Positions 21,833 to 33,263 of a stretch of 64,000 nucleotides of DNA are shown piece after piece. Below the pieces are notes generated by a model, which saw only the letters and a program-made list of their open reading frames with translations, was not told the DNA's origin and ran no database searches. The translations under genes and the position numbers were made by a program. Every line of letters begins with the position of its first letter. Within the stretch, counting starts at the first letter, position 1. The stretch covers positions 1 to 64,000 of the forward strand of contig JASANE010012148.1 of NCBI GenBank assembly GCA_030248225.1, in the 5' to 3' direction. Source of the DNA: Trileptium ribeirensis (taxonomy: Eukaryota; Nematoda; Enoplea; Enoplida; Thoracostomopsidae).

Positions 21833-22515
21833 TTAAGAGCGGTATTTTAGTGCTATAATTACTAGACTATGACCAGAAAGCATGGTATCATAAACCTCCA
21901 CATTGCGCAGTATAGTGCTATCCGAATATGTTAATACAAGATCAAGTAAATTGCCGCGGTCGTGGTTACTTGTTGTTACGTGTTGCCTCAGGTTGAATGA
22001 CGTTATTACTGTCGTCGAAAAATTGTTTGATATTGCGGGCATATTAAAGTCGCCCATTATTAAAAGTTCGATAGTGGGGTGTTCACAATTACAAATGTAA
22101 GAATTTCACTAAGTTCGGTGCAAAAATCAGACATCGATAGCTGGTGTGGACGATAGATGAGTAAAATAGTCAACGTTTGGGCCGTACAGGCTAGCTGCCC
22201 ACACATATACTCGAAGCTGGTAACTGTTATGTTAGTTAACTCAAAACTTTCGTTGTATTTCACATCGTCGCGATAAATGATGGCCAGGCCACCTCCGCGA
22301 CCGGATAACCTGGGTTATTCAGCATTTTTAAAGCTGTGTGGAGTACACTCAGTCAGTGAATTACAACATTCTTGTGGCATTCATGTTTCTGTCAGTGCAA
22401 TGAAGTTGAGGTTGTACGAGTACACTATGTCTCGAAGAAGAGCGGACTTTTTGGAAAGAGACCTTACGTTAAGCAGGCCGAAGTTCGATAGTTTGTCGCT
22501 ATAACTTGTCGCCAT
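21833..22515 (-). pseudogene. LINE ORF2 endonuclease domain (EEP-type), interrupted
   Basis: From 22515 the minus strand reads FGLLNVRSLSKK and LNFIALTET, the N and E motifs of apurinic-like endonucleases, followed by an in-frame stop. Further on come GRGGGLAIIYR, ILLIYRPH, a double stop near 22060, then GDFNMP (frame 22057-21833) and NLLDLVLT. The final SDH motif reads SGH, so a catalytic residue is changed. This domain nicks target DNA for target-primed reverse transcription. Confidence 0.8.
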
Positions 22516-22562
22516 GGTGTGGCTGAGTGCTGCTTCACTGTAGATTCAGTGACATTATCTAG

Positions 22563-22877
22563 TCAACATGGCAGCAGGCCGGTGGGTTCAGCAGTATTGA
22601 TGCGGAAGACTAGTGGTGGCTGCTGGTTAGAGTCGTTGGTTGAATGTGTGTCCCCAATGATGTCTACCATACCATTCACACCAGTGTTGTGACTGGCCGG
22701 TGTAGTGGTGTTGTTACAATGGTTCACAGCCGCGTGAAAGGTGCTCACAACTGCTGTGTGTGCAGTACTATTTGAGCTAATTGGTGCTTGATGTTCAGCG
22801 TTGACGTAGTTGGCGTTCGCAGTATCAGAGTTGTTGACGGTGTAAGCTTTATAGTTATTGGTCGGACTTTGTGTCAT
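22563..22877 (-). pseudogene. Probable N-terminal extension of LINE ORF2 (104 codons)
   Basis: A frame between ORF1 and the endonuclease, low complexity (Asn/Thr/Ala/His-rich), with no recognised domain. A stop at 22563 separates it from the endonuclease frame starting at 22515. In an intact parent it may have been the start of ORF2; this is inferred from position only. Confidence 0.45.
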
Positions 22878-22895
22878 GTTGTCTGTTGGTTTGAT

Positions 22896-23543
22896 TTACG
22901 GAGGTAAGTTGAGGCGAGCGCGTGCCTGATTATCTAGAGGGTATCTACGATATTGTACGCCTGTTGGCCAGAACGCGGTTGATGTCACTAATGGAAGTAG
23001 GTTTTTCGCGGAAACGATGTGAAAAGCTGAGTCATTTGATGCAGTTTGCAGTTTGAACACATTTTGCGGTGTGATACCCTTCGCTGTCATTAATCGTGAA
23101 ATATCCTCTTCGCTGAAGTCTTGCCTGAATCGTCGCACAAACAAGTGGGCTCGTGGTGATGGCTGTTGGACTACATCAGAGGATGTGTGTCCTGACCCTA
23201 GTTGGGTATTTCGGATGCGTTGTTCGGATAAACCGCTGGGTTGCGGCATGTGGTGTCGATTTAACGAGCGCCCAGATGTGTAGGCGGTTTGAGATGACTC
23301 TTGACGTGTCTGGGTGTCGTTCACATTCTCTTGGTGTGTGAGGTAGATTTCACGAGCAAGTTGTGGTTGACGCTGACGATGACGACGAGTAACCAGTGTG
23401 AAATCTGAGTCATTGTTATTGGATGTTTCTGATGGGATAGGTATTGTTGAAGCATTTTGTAGATTAAGCGTCGAGTGTGAATTATGACTATTCATTTCCT
23501 TTGTTGAAGCGGCTGGTCCATCTGATCGGCAAAAAATTTTCAT
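22896..23543 (-). CDS. LINE ORF1 protein (intact frame, 215 aa)
   Basis: ORF1 of CR1/L2-type LINEs encodes an RNA-binding protein needed for the retrotransposition particle. The N-terminal 110 residues are Asn/Ser/Thr/Gln-rich and probably disordered. The C-terminal part, about residues 125-205, holds the small folded domain typical of CR1-like ORF1: HLFVRRFRQDFSEEDISRLM, then AFHIVS and FWPTGVQYRRYP near the end. No zinc knuckle was seen. The stop at 22896 lies 18 bp before the next methionine frame at 22877, which would begin ORF2 or a spacer. It is the only undamaged frame of this element. Confidence 0.75.
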   Translation of the reverse strand: MKIFCRSDGPAASTKEMNSHNSHSTLNLQNASTIPIPSETSNNNDSDFTLVTRRHRQRQPQLAREIYLTHQENVNDTQTRQESSQTAYTSGRSLNRHHMPQPSGLSEQRIRNTQLGSGHTSSDVVQQPSPRAHLFVRRFRQDFSEEDISRLMTAKGITPQNVFKLQTASNDSAFHIVSAKNLLPLVTSTAFWPTGVQYRRYPLDNQARARLNLPP

Positions 23544-23640
23544 CTGGTTCGTTGTTATTTCAATATGTCTATTTGTTACCCACCGTCCTCTTTCTGTGTA
23601 TACACTCCGTACTCGTCGCCACCGATTACTATATTAGAAA

Positions 23641-26600
23641 TTGAGAATAAAAGCCCAGACAGACAGACGACCTTAAACAACAACAACAACAACCGGTGAG
23701 AACCTTCGAAGCCGGCAACTATCAAATACTCGCTCTCTTTCTCTCTACCACGAATAACGGTTCATATAGGCGGCAACCGCGACATGGTAGTGCTAACAAA
23801 GTATTACCATACCAAACCAAACACCACTCCGACCGACCACCAAATAACAATCCAATATCGACATGAAAATGAAGTGAACAACAACAACAACAACAACAAA
23901 CCACAAAAGCACATTGACTCACACGGCATACATGAGATGCTCTGCTCAATCGTGTTGTGGAGAAGACCAGCAACAACAAAATAAAGAGCGAGAAGCAATC
24001 TCGCCCAACTCACTGATAGCTGGAAATGATATAAATTCAATGGTCGGCCCGACTCTCAGCAATATTACTCTGCCATGCCGACAAGCACAAATAATACCGC
24101 CACCGCACAAATACCAACTCTCACTCTCTGTGTGTGTGCGTGCCTGAGGAAACTAAGCCTTTTACCCTTTTAAAACCCAACAATCACCGTCATCATCATC
24201 ATCATCATTACATGATTATTATATCATCGGCTAAAGGACACAACAAAACTCAGAACCGCAAATAGTTAAGATAACTAACTGCTTGCACAAAATATACCAA
24301 CGCTTATTTATTGCTATACGGCCACACCACACGTCAAGCACTACTACAAGACCAACCACCGCTCGCTACCACTTCAATATTATTACGTTTGAGTATACAA
24401 TTATTCATCTCACACCGATATATCGATTATATATATCGAACTCCATGATCAAATAATCAAGTTTTAATACACGGTATCCATTTATAGTTAAACTAACCTA
24501 CCGTAGACATATATGGTACCACTAATAAATGCAACTGTATCTATAGCCAATACAGAGCCATACGTTGGCCCAAGCCAAGCTGAGCGGTGTAACGTTAGAT
24601 CCTCAAATAGATCAGCTTTATATGGGGTTGATGGCAAGCTCCCCGACCCATTATTGCCCATGATGATCACACAAGTATATGTATATATAGCCTAAGTTTT
24701 AAAGGCTCCGGCTAATATCTATAACATACAGTACGAACATCCGGAAATAATGAATTACAAATACATGTCGAGGACGGAACAAGAAGTATATATACCTATA
24801 ATAGCTTACGCCCCTCAGCTTGACTTTAACCACAATGCTTGCGCACAATCTATCCGATATATACTTATTTTGTAGTACACGCGGCTATTTGATGCTAATA
24901 ATAGCTGTTTTGTTAGTAGATTGTCGTGTGTATATACATAGGGTTTATCGCTAAATTGCAAAGACAACAGAGACCAAACTAAATCCAATCAACATTGCAA
25001 TGTGCATTTTATAAATTACGCTTTGTGCTGCCGAACAAACCAGACAAGATGAGCTCGGGTGCTATCATCAATACCACGATCTAAACTTGAATACTAGAGA
25101 ATGTAGTTAGTTGGTAATTAGTTATAAACATAAGCCAAGCCCTTTGGTTAGTGTCGAAAACTGTTCCGGTATGAATGAACTGGTGGTGAAGGCGTAGACG
25201 ATAAGTAGCTATATATACGTATATACATAATTGAAGAAGCTTGAAAACTTCTAATCTAATGCGCAAGTAAAGTTATGATAGCTCCACAATCTTAATATTT
25301 TGTAATAACCGACGACAATTTTGTTATTGAAAAAAAATGGTGAATTTCGTTCGGATTTTCGCTAACTGAAAATTTACGGAATTAAATCAAAATGCCACAA
25401 ATTATACCTTGTGCTCGAACAGAATTTTAGCACTATTTCGAATTTGCCGAAGATATATTTCCTAATACCTATAAAATTTGCGTACGCATTTAATTCGCGA
25501 CCATTGAGGAAGCGAAGACTATGGGGCTTCATTGACTTGGATTATAATATAAACTAACGAAAATACACATTGACATTCCTCTGCTACTCAGATTCGCAAT
25601 AATAAAACTGTGACAATGAAGCAAAATTTTAAGCCAAAATTCAACAATTTCTTCCAATTAGAGTTAGAGATATAGGCAAAATTTTATAAGTATTAGCTCA
25701 TTTTACCATTAATTCTTATGTTCCATTCACAAACGGTCGTAAACACCCAATACGACATCGTATATAGGTATGACATGGTCCTTAGTTCTGCAAAATGAAG
25801 CAAAAATCCACAACGTATTTTCTTTGTCTCAGATACCGCTTCAGACGCCTTACCTCAAAGTAAAACTATACCAGGGACAATCGAAAAATTAATCGCATAA
25901 AAAAACGAGTTTTATTATATTATTGTCAGCAGCGAAGAAATTAAACACATATCTAACATGCATCTTTACAATGATTTCGAATAGAAATACTTGATCGAAT
26001 ACATAATGTAAATGTATAACCTCAACCCAAGTCTTCAGGGGAGCAAATAGGACAGTTCTTTCCCCCATGATGTTGGCGACAGCGGGAGGAGGAGTCCAAC
26101 AAAAGTATATATCCAGTCTTGCCTAGCAACGAAAATGGTCTGCAGCATCTCCGTCGGCAGACGATTTCCAGCAAAATGCCATCTACGAATACAAAGTTAT
26201 CAATAGATATATATAAATAAGATTCCACATTCTTGGGCACCAATTCGTTTTCAGTCAGATTACATTTCCAGCTTCCTTTCGGCGACATAGCAACTATGAA
26301 CAAAATTTTTGGGGGAGCGAAAAAGGTGACCATAGACCACCTAGAACACCTGTCTAGTCACGCCCTTGCACGAACGTGCACTAAACATACTGAACCATAT
26401 TATTTTCAGCTTTGCTTCAACCTAATACCTGCACGCTATTCAACTATCTTTATATATATACGTTCGCTGGAGGCCAAACATCTTGTCAATCATATATCAT
26501 ATCAGCATTAATAAATAAAACCGGTTTTTTATAGTTGTCCAATCCTAGAACCCTTTTGGTTTTGCTATTGCACACCACTAATAAATTATTATTATTATAT

Positions 26601-26943
26601 AAGCCATGCCTTAACAATATACTTGTTATACTTTAAAAAATAAAATCAGGCACGTACAGACAAGAATTTGAAGTGCTTATCGATATTTAGATATATTTTG
26701 TAGGAAGAAAACTATAGACCAACCACTGTACAACATCATATGAGCTAAATATATCAATATACATCTTGTTTTCATAATTTTAAAGCGGTAAACGCTACAA
26801 ATTTAATATTCGTATCACAAGGATTCGTTATTCACCTTCTTAACGAACGTTATAACAAACGGCGTTGCTATAACCGAACGCAAACAGAAACGATATTTTT
26901 AATCATAGCGACATGCTGTACTAGACTTATGTTCAATCACTAA
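23641..26943. other. AT-rich region with microsatellites, no supported gene
   Basis: Holds (CAGA)n and (CAA)n tracts at about 23656-23694 and 23876-23900, and a (CAT)n tract at about 24190-24209. The rest is AT-rich DNA with short, domainless frames on both strands. Confidence 0.4.
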
Positions 26944-27069
26944 GGCCGCGTTCTCATTGCATCTGATCCGCTCTGAATTGTGTTCACATTGCATCCGATC
27001 CGACACGACCGAATTTTACAGTTGTCGTATGTGTGCGCGATTCGGATCGGACGCAATGTGAACACGTCC
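26944..27069. mobile_element. Small MITE with inverted ends GGCCGCGTTCTCATTGC / GCAATGTGAACACGTCC
   Basis: The left end GGCCGCGTTCTCATTGCATC and right end GACGCAATGTGAACACGTCC are inverted complements with a few mismatches, 126 bp end to end. The left terminus motif is repeated internally (GTGTTCACATTGCATCCGATCCG at about 26980-27002). Flanks are TAA on the left and TAG on the right, compatible with a 3-bp TWA-type duplication as in PIF/Harbinger elements, but this is weak. Confidence 0.65.
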
Positions 27070-27372
27070 TAGCTATTACCATTATAAAATGAATTTATAA
27101 ATAATTTGATTTACCCCGGATTAGGCTTTTGGCTTAAGTTTATGTTTCCACTTGGTTTCATCATTTTATTGCCTTTTATAACAACAAAGACATTTGAGTG
27201 TTAAGTTTTGTGATAAACACATATTTGCGAAGGTATTAGGTCACCAATTTCCAAACATTGCCAGCTGCATCACTTTAGTTCATAAAATTCGAAAAGTCCA
27301 CCAATCTAAAGACCACACATCAACAACTCAATCAAGACCGGCTCCGCTTACTCCCCACACTCTACGCATGGG
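27070..27372. other. Spacer, no gene seen
   Basis: AT-rich, no recognised feature. Confidence 0.35.
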
Positions 27373-27612
27373 ACAAACAGTGAATTCTGAGCAAACTGAT
27401 CGCCGCAGTCCAACCCGCCGCATAGTTTCGTCCGCGAGGCAGAGCATTCTCTAAACAGGTGAACACAAATTATTAGAAATGGTAAACTGCACAACAAACA
27501 GTGAATTCTGAGCAAACTGATCGCCGCAGTCCAACCCGCCGCATAGTTTCGTCCGCGAGGCAGAGCATTCTCTAAACAGGTGAACACAAATTATTAGAAA
27601 TGGTGAACTGCA
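27373..27612. repeat. Tandem duplication, 121-bp unit, two copies
   Basis: Units start ACAAACAGTGAATTCTGAGC at 27373 and 27494 and are almost identical through ATTATTAGAAATGGT(A/G)AACTGCACAA. The sharp identity suggests a recent duplication. Confidence 0.93.
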
Positions 27613-27654
27613 CAATTGTCATTTCCCAATTAACGGTGGCATGAAAAAATACAA

Positions 27655-27842
27655 GGTCATAGGCGGGCCGGCACTGGATCTCCCACCGCCCTCGGCTCGA
27701 AGCGACTAATCCAACCCGACAGGTCGGTTGACCCCCACCCCAAGCGCCGAACCCACAGGCCCCGCATGCTGCCTCCCTCCAGGCGCAACGGCTAACTTCC
27801 TAACATTCGCCCGAGGACCCGGCTAACCCAGGGGACCTAGGA
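27655..27842. other. GC-rich block in AT-rich surroundings
   Basis: About 190 bp of C/G-rich sequence with no coding frame or known RNA motif recognised, ending at a perfect hairpin. It could be a structured transcript end or a fragment of an unknown repeat. Confidence 0.4.
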
Positions 27843-27871
27843 GCTTGAGCTTGTATGATTCAAGCTCAAGC
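27843..27871. other. Perfect hairpin, 11-bp stem and 7-nt loop
   Basis: GCTTGAGCTTG (27843-27853), loop TATGATT, then CAAGCTCAAGC (27861-27871). Perfect stem directly after the GC-rich block. Confidence 0.85.
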
Positions 27872-28129
27872 AGATATCGTAACAAACACAAAATTCGTAG
27901 TTGAATGACAACGTCTTAACATGGTGGAGACACCCTGCGACCACAAGTGTGAGGTAAGACAGCTAAGTTTTAAAAACTATATATATTAGAAGAAACAACC
28001 ATGGCTTCTTTTTTCCCAATTAATGTTTAGGAAATTTTTTTCATCAAGCTTGTTTCTTGCCTTTTTGCAGAGAGGTGAAGAGGAGCTCTGGATTTTCCAC
28101 TTCTCCAGATCATGTCCAAGGTAAATTTT

Positions 28130-28330
28130 TAACTTCAACCAATTCAATGCACCGGCACACCCCAGCTATTTTCAGATTACACCAAAAATGACCGCCCTAA
28201 CAAAAAATCATCATAACACTGAATACTACTCTTTACGTATTATATATATTTCGACTGTTCATCGCAACATCAAGGTAAAAGAAAGTGCGGTCTGCAGTAA
28301 TATGACCTGTATTTTCAGTGATAAATAATC
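28130..28330 (+). repeat. Dispersed repeat, copy 1 (related to 34140-34320)
   Basis: Shares with 34140-34320 the ordered words CACCAAA(A/G)AT, CGCCCTAACAAAA / CGTCCTAACAAAA, TATTTCGACT(G/A)TTCAT, and AGTGCGGTCTGCAGTAAT / AGTGCAGTCTGCAGAAAT. A shorter inverted relative lies at about 33480-33560. Age is old given the divergence. Confidence 0.65.
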
Positions 28331-31300
28331 TATATATATGCAATAATAGTGATAATCATGTTGTAAATGCATGAAAAGCGCGATAAAATACAAGTTACAA
28401 AACACCCAGTTGACCAGAGGGCCCGGTTATCCCCGGCTAGACTGGAGGAAATTCCACGATATATTTCCGTTTCAGTCCAGGTTGGAGCTATGGTGGACTC
28501 TTACCTCAAACTCAAAACCCCCAGATAAAATTTTGGTCCTGTGAAGATGAGTGTTTTTCATAGGTTTTCTTCGACTAAATAACTCAAATGTGGTGATAGT
28601 GCTATCAATGGCATCATAATTATATAGCTTAGCAAATATCGATTCGTCTGAGCTTGTACTCAATCTTTATTTCAACATTGTAAGTCGGACAACGTTCGTT
28701 AATTATATAGCACCACTATACAAAACTGTTCCATACACTGAAGAAAAATATCCTAAACTATATTCTATTCTCAGTACAATGAGGTGTGATTATAGTGAAA
28801 ACGCTTGGTCCCGACCACATAGACAGCCCAAAATTAAAAGCGGATATCGTACAAATGCGCTAGTGAATTTTTGACTCGAATCAAGCTACTATATATATAT
28901 ATATGCTATAACCACACTCTATTGTAATTAATAGTGGGACTTGTGCAGATGCAATTTTGTTAGCAACATATAAAACATTGAAGCCGAATGTGTTTCTTCA
29001 AGCCATCTGCTGGGTGTTATCCGCTAAATTATTTCTAGCTGTGTAGAGAATCATGTAACGTGCTATATCAAGTATTTCAAGGTAGAGGAGATCTAAAACT
29101 AAATTAATCAAAAACCAAAAATGCGGACACTAAATCTGTCCCAAAATTTATAATTTTGCTGCGTTCATGTGCATGCGAGCGATATCAGGCCTACGCCAGA
29201 CCAAAATTAAAGGTCACCCGTGAACAACGCTATAATCACACGCGTTTTGGGCAAGACGGTGTCTAAATACGTACGTTGAGCTCAAAAGTAGACAAAAGTT
29301 TTTCATGGTATGTTCCAGAGGGAAAGAGGCGAATGTGTCATAAATGACCGAGAAATCCAAAAATTCGTACTTCAGGTAAGTGTGTCCATGGAGCTGCCAT
29401 ATAAGCTTTGGCCAATGAGCCCAATTATTTAAAAATTCCAATAAGGAAAACGTCAAGCATTTGAAGTGTAACTCAGGGCCCAAAATAGGTACCAGGCAGA
29501 TAGCATCGGACGCCAAATGAGATGCAAGTGTTTATATACAGTATGGCGAGGGTGCCGCCATATTTCATGTTCGTAACACAAAAACCAACTCCAGATAACT
29601 AAATATGGTCCGTGACAATATATGTTCATAAATCCGTAAAGGTCGTAGGGATTGTGCACAGCCAAAATACAGTCTCGATACCCATAGTATAAGGAACGGT
29701 TCGCAACCCCAAACATGTTGCAACTTGAGACATAAACCGGATCCAAATACAGAAATTTCGCCCTGAAATGAGAGCGAGTTTAAACATTAAAATATCTATA
29801 AAAATACGAAATTGCACAGGGTACATATCATTTTCCAACGTATGTAGTCCTGGATTTTTCAAAACATCTTTGAATAATTCTTTACAAAAAATCTACGACA
29901 TCTTGCTAAATTTTAAGATTTTCCTAACTTTTCCTCATAGATAGCTAACATAGGTTATATATATATATAGCATATTTCGCAACTCTACACAACAACCAAC
30001 CCGGGCCCATAATTAAATGTCCGCCATCGGTTAATTTATTGTCAGAAAGCGTCGATTTTATTTATAACTAGAGCACTGCATGATACCGTATCGGCTGGAC
30101 ATTAATTATATCCATCTCTGTTCCAGACCAATAGAACGTTTCCACTATATACATATTTAAATTTGACTGAAACCTATTGTGTAACAGTAGTTTTGGGATA
30201 TTAGCTTGATACAATACCAAAGCGGAGCAGCAGAAGTAAGATTTTTATCAATAGCCAGTGAAATTGATTTAGTCAAGAACTATTGTCATTCGATTAGCGA
30301 CGGTGTTTGAACGCACAGTGTCATTATATAAAACTTACTATATAATACTTTCGCAACTTTTGCTGTACCTAGGCAATATAGTGATACATAATAGCCATAG
30401 CTAGTCAATAAGCATATTATATTTACGATTGATTATACATTATTTATAACACAATGCCATGCAACGCTGTAATTGCCTAGAACAGCAAGCACTTTTGACC
30501 GTATAAATAATATACTACAGTCATAGCCATGAAGCTCATGAACAAACACTTTAGAACTAACATCAAAGATACCAGCGACACAATCAATGCCATGTAATCT
30601 GATTAACCCCAAACATGACAACGCCAAACATCTACATATATATATTGCTCAGGATCTCGCTAGATCGTCAACAACCAACCGTCCCGAAATCGAAGACCAC
30701 TCGTATATATATGAAATATATCAGCAAATAATCGGAACCGCAATTGTAATTTTTGGCCGAAACCGGAACTGAAACCCGAACGTGGTCATATGAAGAAGGT
30801 AAAATAAAAGGGAGCCTTAACAAACTTTTTATTTGTTGGCAGTGAACGACAGGTATATTGTGTTGTCCGACAGGTTAAAATTGTTGGTTTAATAAATACA
30901 CTAGCATTGGCGGAGCTAGTAATTCTATTTGAATGCTTCTGGACCACCCCCACGCCGAAGGCTTAGTAATTAATATGCATACGGCACAGGTTCGCCTAAC
31001 CAAATCACACAATCAGACCCGGTCAACGGAATTCCATATCCTTGACCGATTAAAAAAACTGAAAAAATGTTAATCTGCTGTTACTGTGGCTATTTTGGAT
31101 TACCTGTTGTGTGCGAAGAAACCAGTTAGCACAGAAATGGTTGCCGTTTCGGTATTGTGCTCCAAGCACAAAAATACTTGCCAAATACCTAACACATATA
31201 TTTTCCAGTGCAGCCATGCCAAAACACAAAAAATATGGAAAAAAGTTATATGAATTTTCAACAATACATACTATATTCTTATCATATGCCCACAAACGCT

Positions 31301-32942
31301 CAAAACGACCATGTCACAGAAGTAGTATATTCGCGCCTTCTAGACAGTAACGCAGTAATTATGCGTTGCTTAACTCAAATTTGCATATTGTAGACAAAGC
31401 CCCTGAACCCATTGAAAACTATTGAAAAGGCTTGAAATATGCACGCTGGACTCAAGATGGCCAAATCATTGTATTCAGCGTTCAGGAAAACTATATATAC
31501 CATCCTTGATACCCTGCATGCAATACATAACCAAACCAATGAAAATGGACGTTTCGAAAACAGGTTCGTCGACCGTATAACCCTCGAAACCCCATGAAAA
31601 AGTATAATATATTCAATTCAGATCCTAAATAGCAAATCCATTGTATCCAGCGTGCTTTATAACCTAATTGGTACTCATTGTAAGGTAAAAGACGTGATAA
31701 CTTGCCGAAAATTGAAAAATCGCTGTTTCTGGGAAAGGGTCGAAGAATCATATTCGACCCCACAGCGGCCCACAGAGTTATCTCACAAAAACTTGTGGTC
31801 AGCAAATTTGTGTATCGCGACGATCGGATTATGCTTGGTGGTTTCCATTTTTTGATGCACAGCCTGTGTCGCGAGATATGGGCTGCGAAACAATGGTACC
31901 CGTATGGCCTAAATTGGCAAAGAACCCTTAAAAACCTGTTTTTTTACCATTTTGACCCCGAAGATGTTGGTCGGACATGTTCGCGTTCCACTAAAGGGTA
32001 CTATCTCATCACATTTTCTATCTAATAAAATAATGAAATCCGTCCATCCGAAGTTGAGTTATGAATGACAGAAACGGACAAAAAAGACATTTTCACAATT
32101 TTTTTCCACCTAGCGCCTGCAGTGGAAACTCCGCTCGCTGTATTGTATAAATATGGTAAACGTTACAGAACTGCGATTAAACAAACAAAAACACATATGT
32201 ATTACGTTATGAATTGCAGCTGCGGAAGAAAGTAGTATTCTATAATGGCTAAATAATAAAATTAGCCAAAATTTTGCCGTGAATACTAAATTTATGGAAA
32301 TGGCTGTCTGTAATTTTCCGTTGTCGAAATTGATTTTTGAAGGAATAGTGGAAAAGTATGAAGAGAATCGCTCTAAACTATGCGGATCTAAACTACAAAA
32401 TGTGATGCAGAAGGCATGCAGTAAAGCAAGTGCAGCAATAACACGGTTAAATATAGGACATCGTGTAACTCTCTAACCTCTCTGTATTAATTATCGACCG
32501 CGTTACGTTGCGGGCGTTTTCGAAATCATTGGCAGACATAAACATAACTACCCACGATGTGCGTGGGTTCTCAGACCACTAAATCCTTACCCCCGTTTTT
32601 TGGAACTCAGACTTAGACCATAGCCATTATTTTGGACAGCGCAAATTCTGACAGCAAGGTTCTTGGCCACTAAACTCAGATCCTACTATGTTTTGTTTTT
32701 TCTCTTTTTCGAAGACTTAACAAAAATATTCGAAACCACAAGGAACATGAGTGTTCTGGATTTCGAGGTCAAACAACTTGGAACTGGATTTAAGGGACAA
32801 GATCCTGGGTGTGTCTAGATTTATGGATCCAAGAACCTGGAAATTCTTGATTTGCTAGTCCAAGAACATTGTAGGGGTAATCATGTTTATGTGGGACATA
32901 AGTATTCTTAAGGACATGAAAGTTTAAGACATCAAAAAATGT
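28331..32942. other. Long AT-rich stretch, no supported gene
   Basis: Frames of up to about 100 codons on the minus strand (29214-29862) show no known domain and lie in sequence with weak internal repetition. A plus-strand frame at 32279-32476 (65 codons) is likewise unrecognised. A phrase AAATCATTGTATTCAGCG near 31460 recurs as AAATCCATTGTATCCAGCG near 31634, about 175 bp later, hinting at a degenerate satellite. A short (TA)n tract is at about 28890-28905. Confidence 0.4.
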
Positions 32943-33015
32943 CGACAAATGCGGGATTCGAACCCACTACCTTAGTCTTTACGAGCATCTGCTCTAGCCG
33001 CTTAGCTACGCAGCC
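32943..33015 (-). tRNA. tRNA-like sequence, degenerate; probably a tRNA-Thr-derived relic or SINE head
   Basis: On the minus strand a 73-nt segment keeps tRNA geometry: A box TAGCTAAGCGG, D-stem GCT/AGC pairing, a T-arm GTGGG-TTCGAAT-CCCGC and perfect B box GGTTCGAATCC. The loop region CTCGTAA equals that of a Thr (CGT) tRNA. The acceptor arms (GGCTGCG and ATTTGTC) barely pair and the anticodon stem is poor, so it is unlikely to be a functional tRNA. The intact A and B boxes suggest a Pol III-derived SINE or a tRNA pseudogene. Confidence 0.45.
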
Positions 33016-33140
33016 GGCATGTTCCGTAGTCCCTTACTATAATATAAAGCCTGCTGCTACTTTGAGACCTATCACCACTGAGTGTGACACTGTTCAGCAG
33101 TCGGCCGCCATCAGCTTTTGATACAACCAGGACTATTACC

Positions 33141-33263
33141 TCCGCAGGACGGCAGAACCAAAATTTTAGCTGGCAAGCCGCTCCACAGGACGGCAGAACC
33201 AAAATTTTAGCTGGCAAGCCGCTCCACAGGACGGCAGAACCAAAATTTTAGCTGGCAGGCCGC
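33141..33263. repeat. 41-bp tandem repeat, three copies
   Basis: Units start TCC(G/A)CAGGACGGCAGAACCA at 33141, 33182 and 33223 and end GGCA(A/G)GCCGC. Almost identical. It lies about 125 bp from the tRNA-like sequence. Confidence 0.95.

Larger units (their letters stand above)
19543..23640 (-). mobile_element. Nearly full-length, decayed CR1/L2-like LINE
   Basis: On the minus strand the order is a probable 5' UTR (from about 23640), ORF1 (23543-22896), then ORF2 with endonuclease (about 22515-21830), reverse transcriptase (about 21470-20400) and C-terminal domain (to about 19747). A 3' UTR follows, ending GCGCTATATAAATGTTGC with a TATTATTATTATG tail near 19543. ORF2 is cut by multiple stops and frameshifts and the catalytic YADD box reads YADN, so this copy is dead, but the whole architecture can be followed over about 4.1 kb. 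The 5' boundary is approximate. Confidence 0.88.

Noticed and set aside
27920..28121. Possible two-exon mini gene: ATGGTGGAGACACCCTGCGA... ending GAG|GTAAGA, then TTTTTGCAG and a 48-bp open exon ending CAAG|GTAAAT
   Set aside because: The splice signals look good, but continuing past the next acceptor gives an early stop and the adjacent sequence belongs to a dispersed repeat, so a gene is not supported without transcripts.
29214..29862. Three minus-strand frames of 78-100 codons with many aromatic residues, resembling membrane proteins
   Set aside because: No recognisable family, overlapping each other in different frames, in weakly repetitive AT-rich DNA; most likely chance frames.
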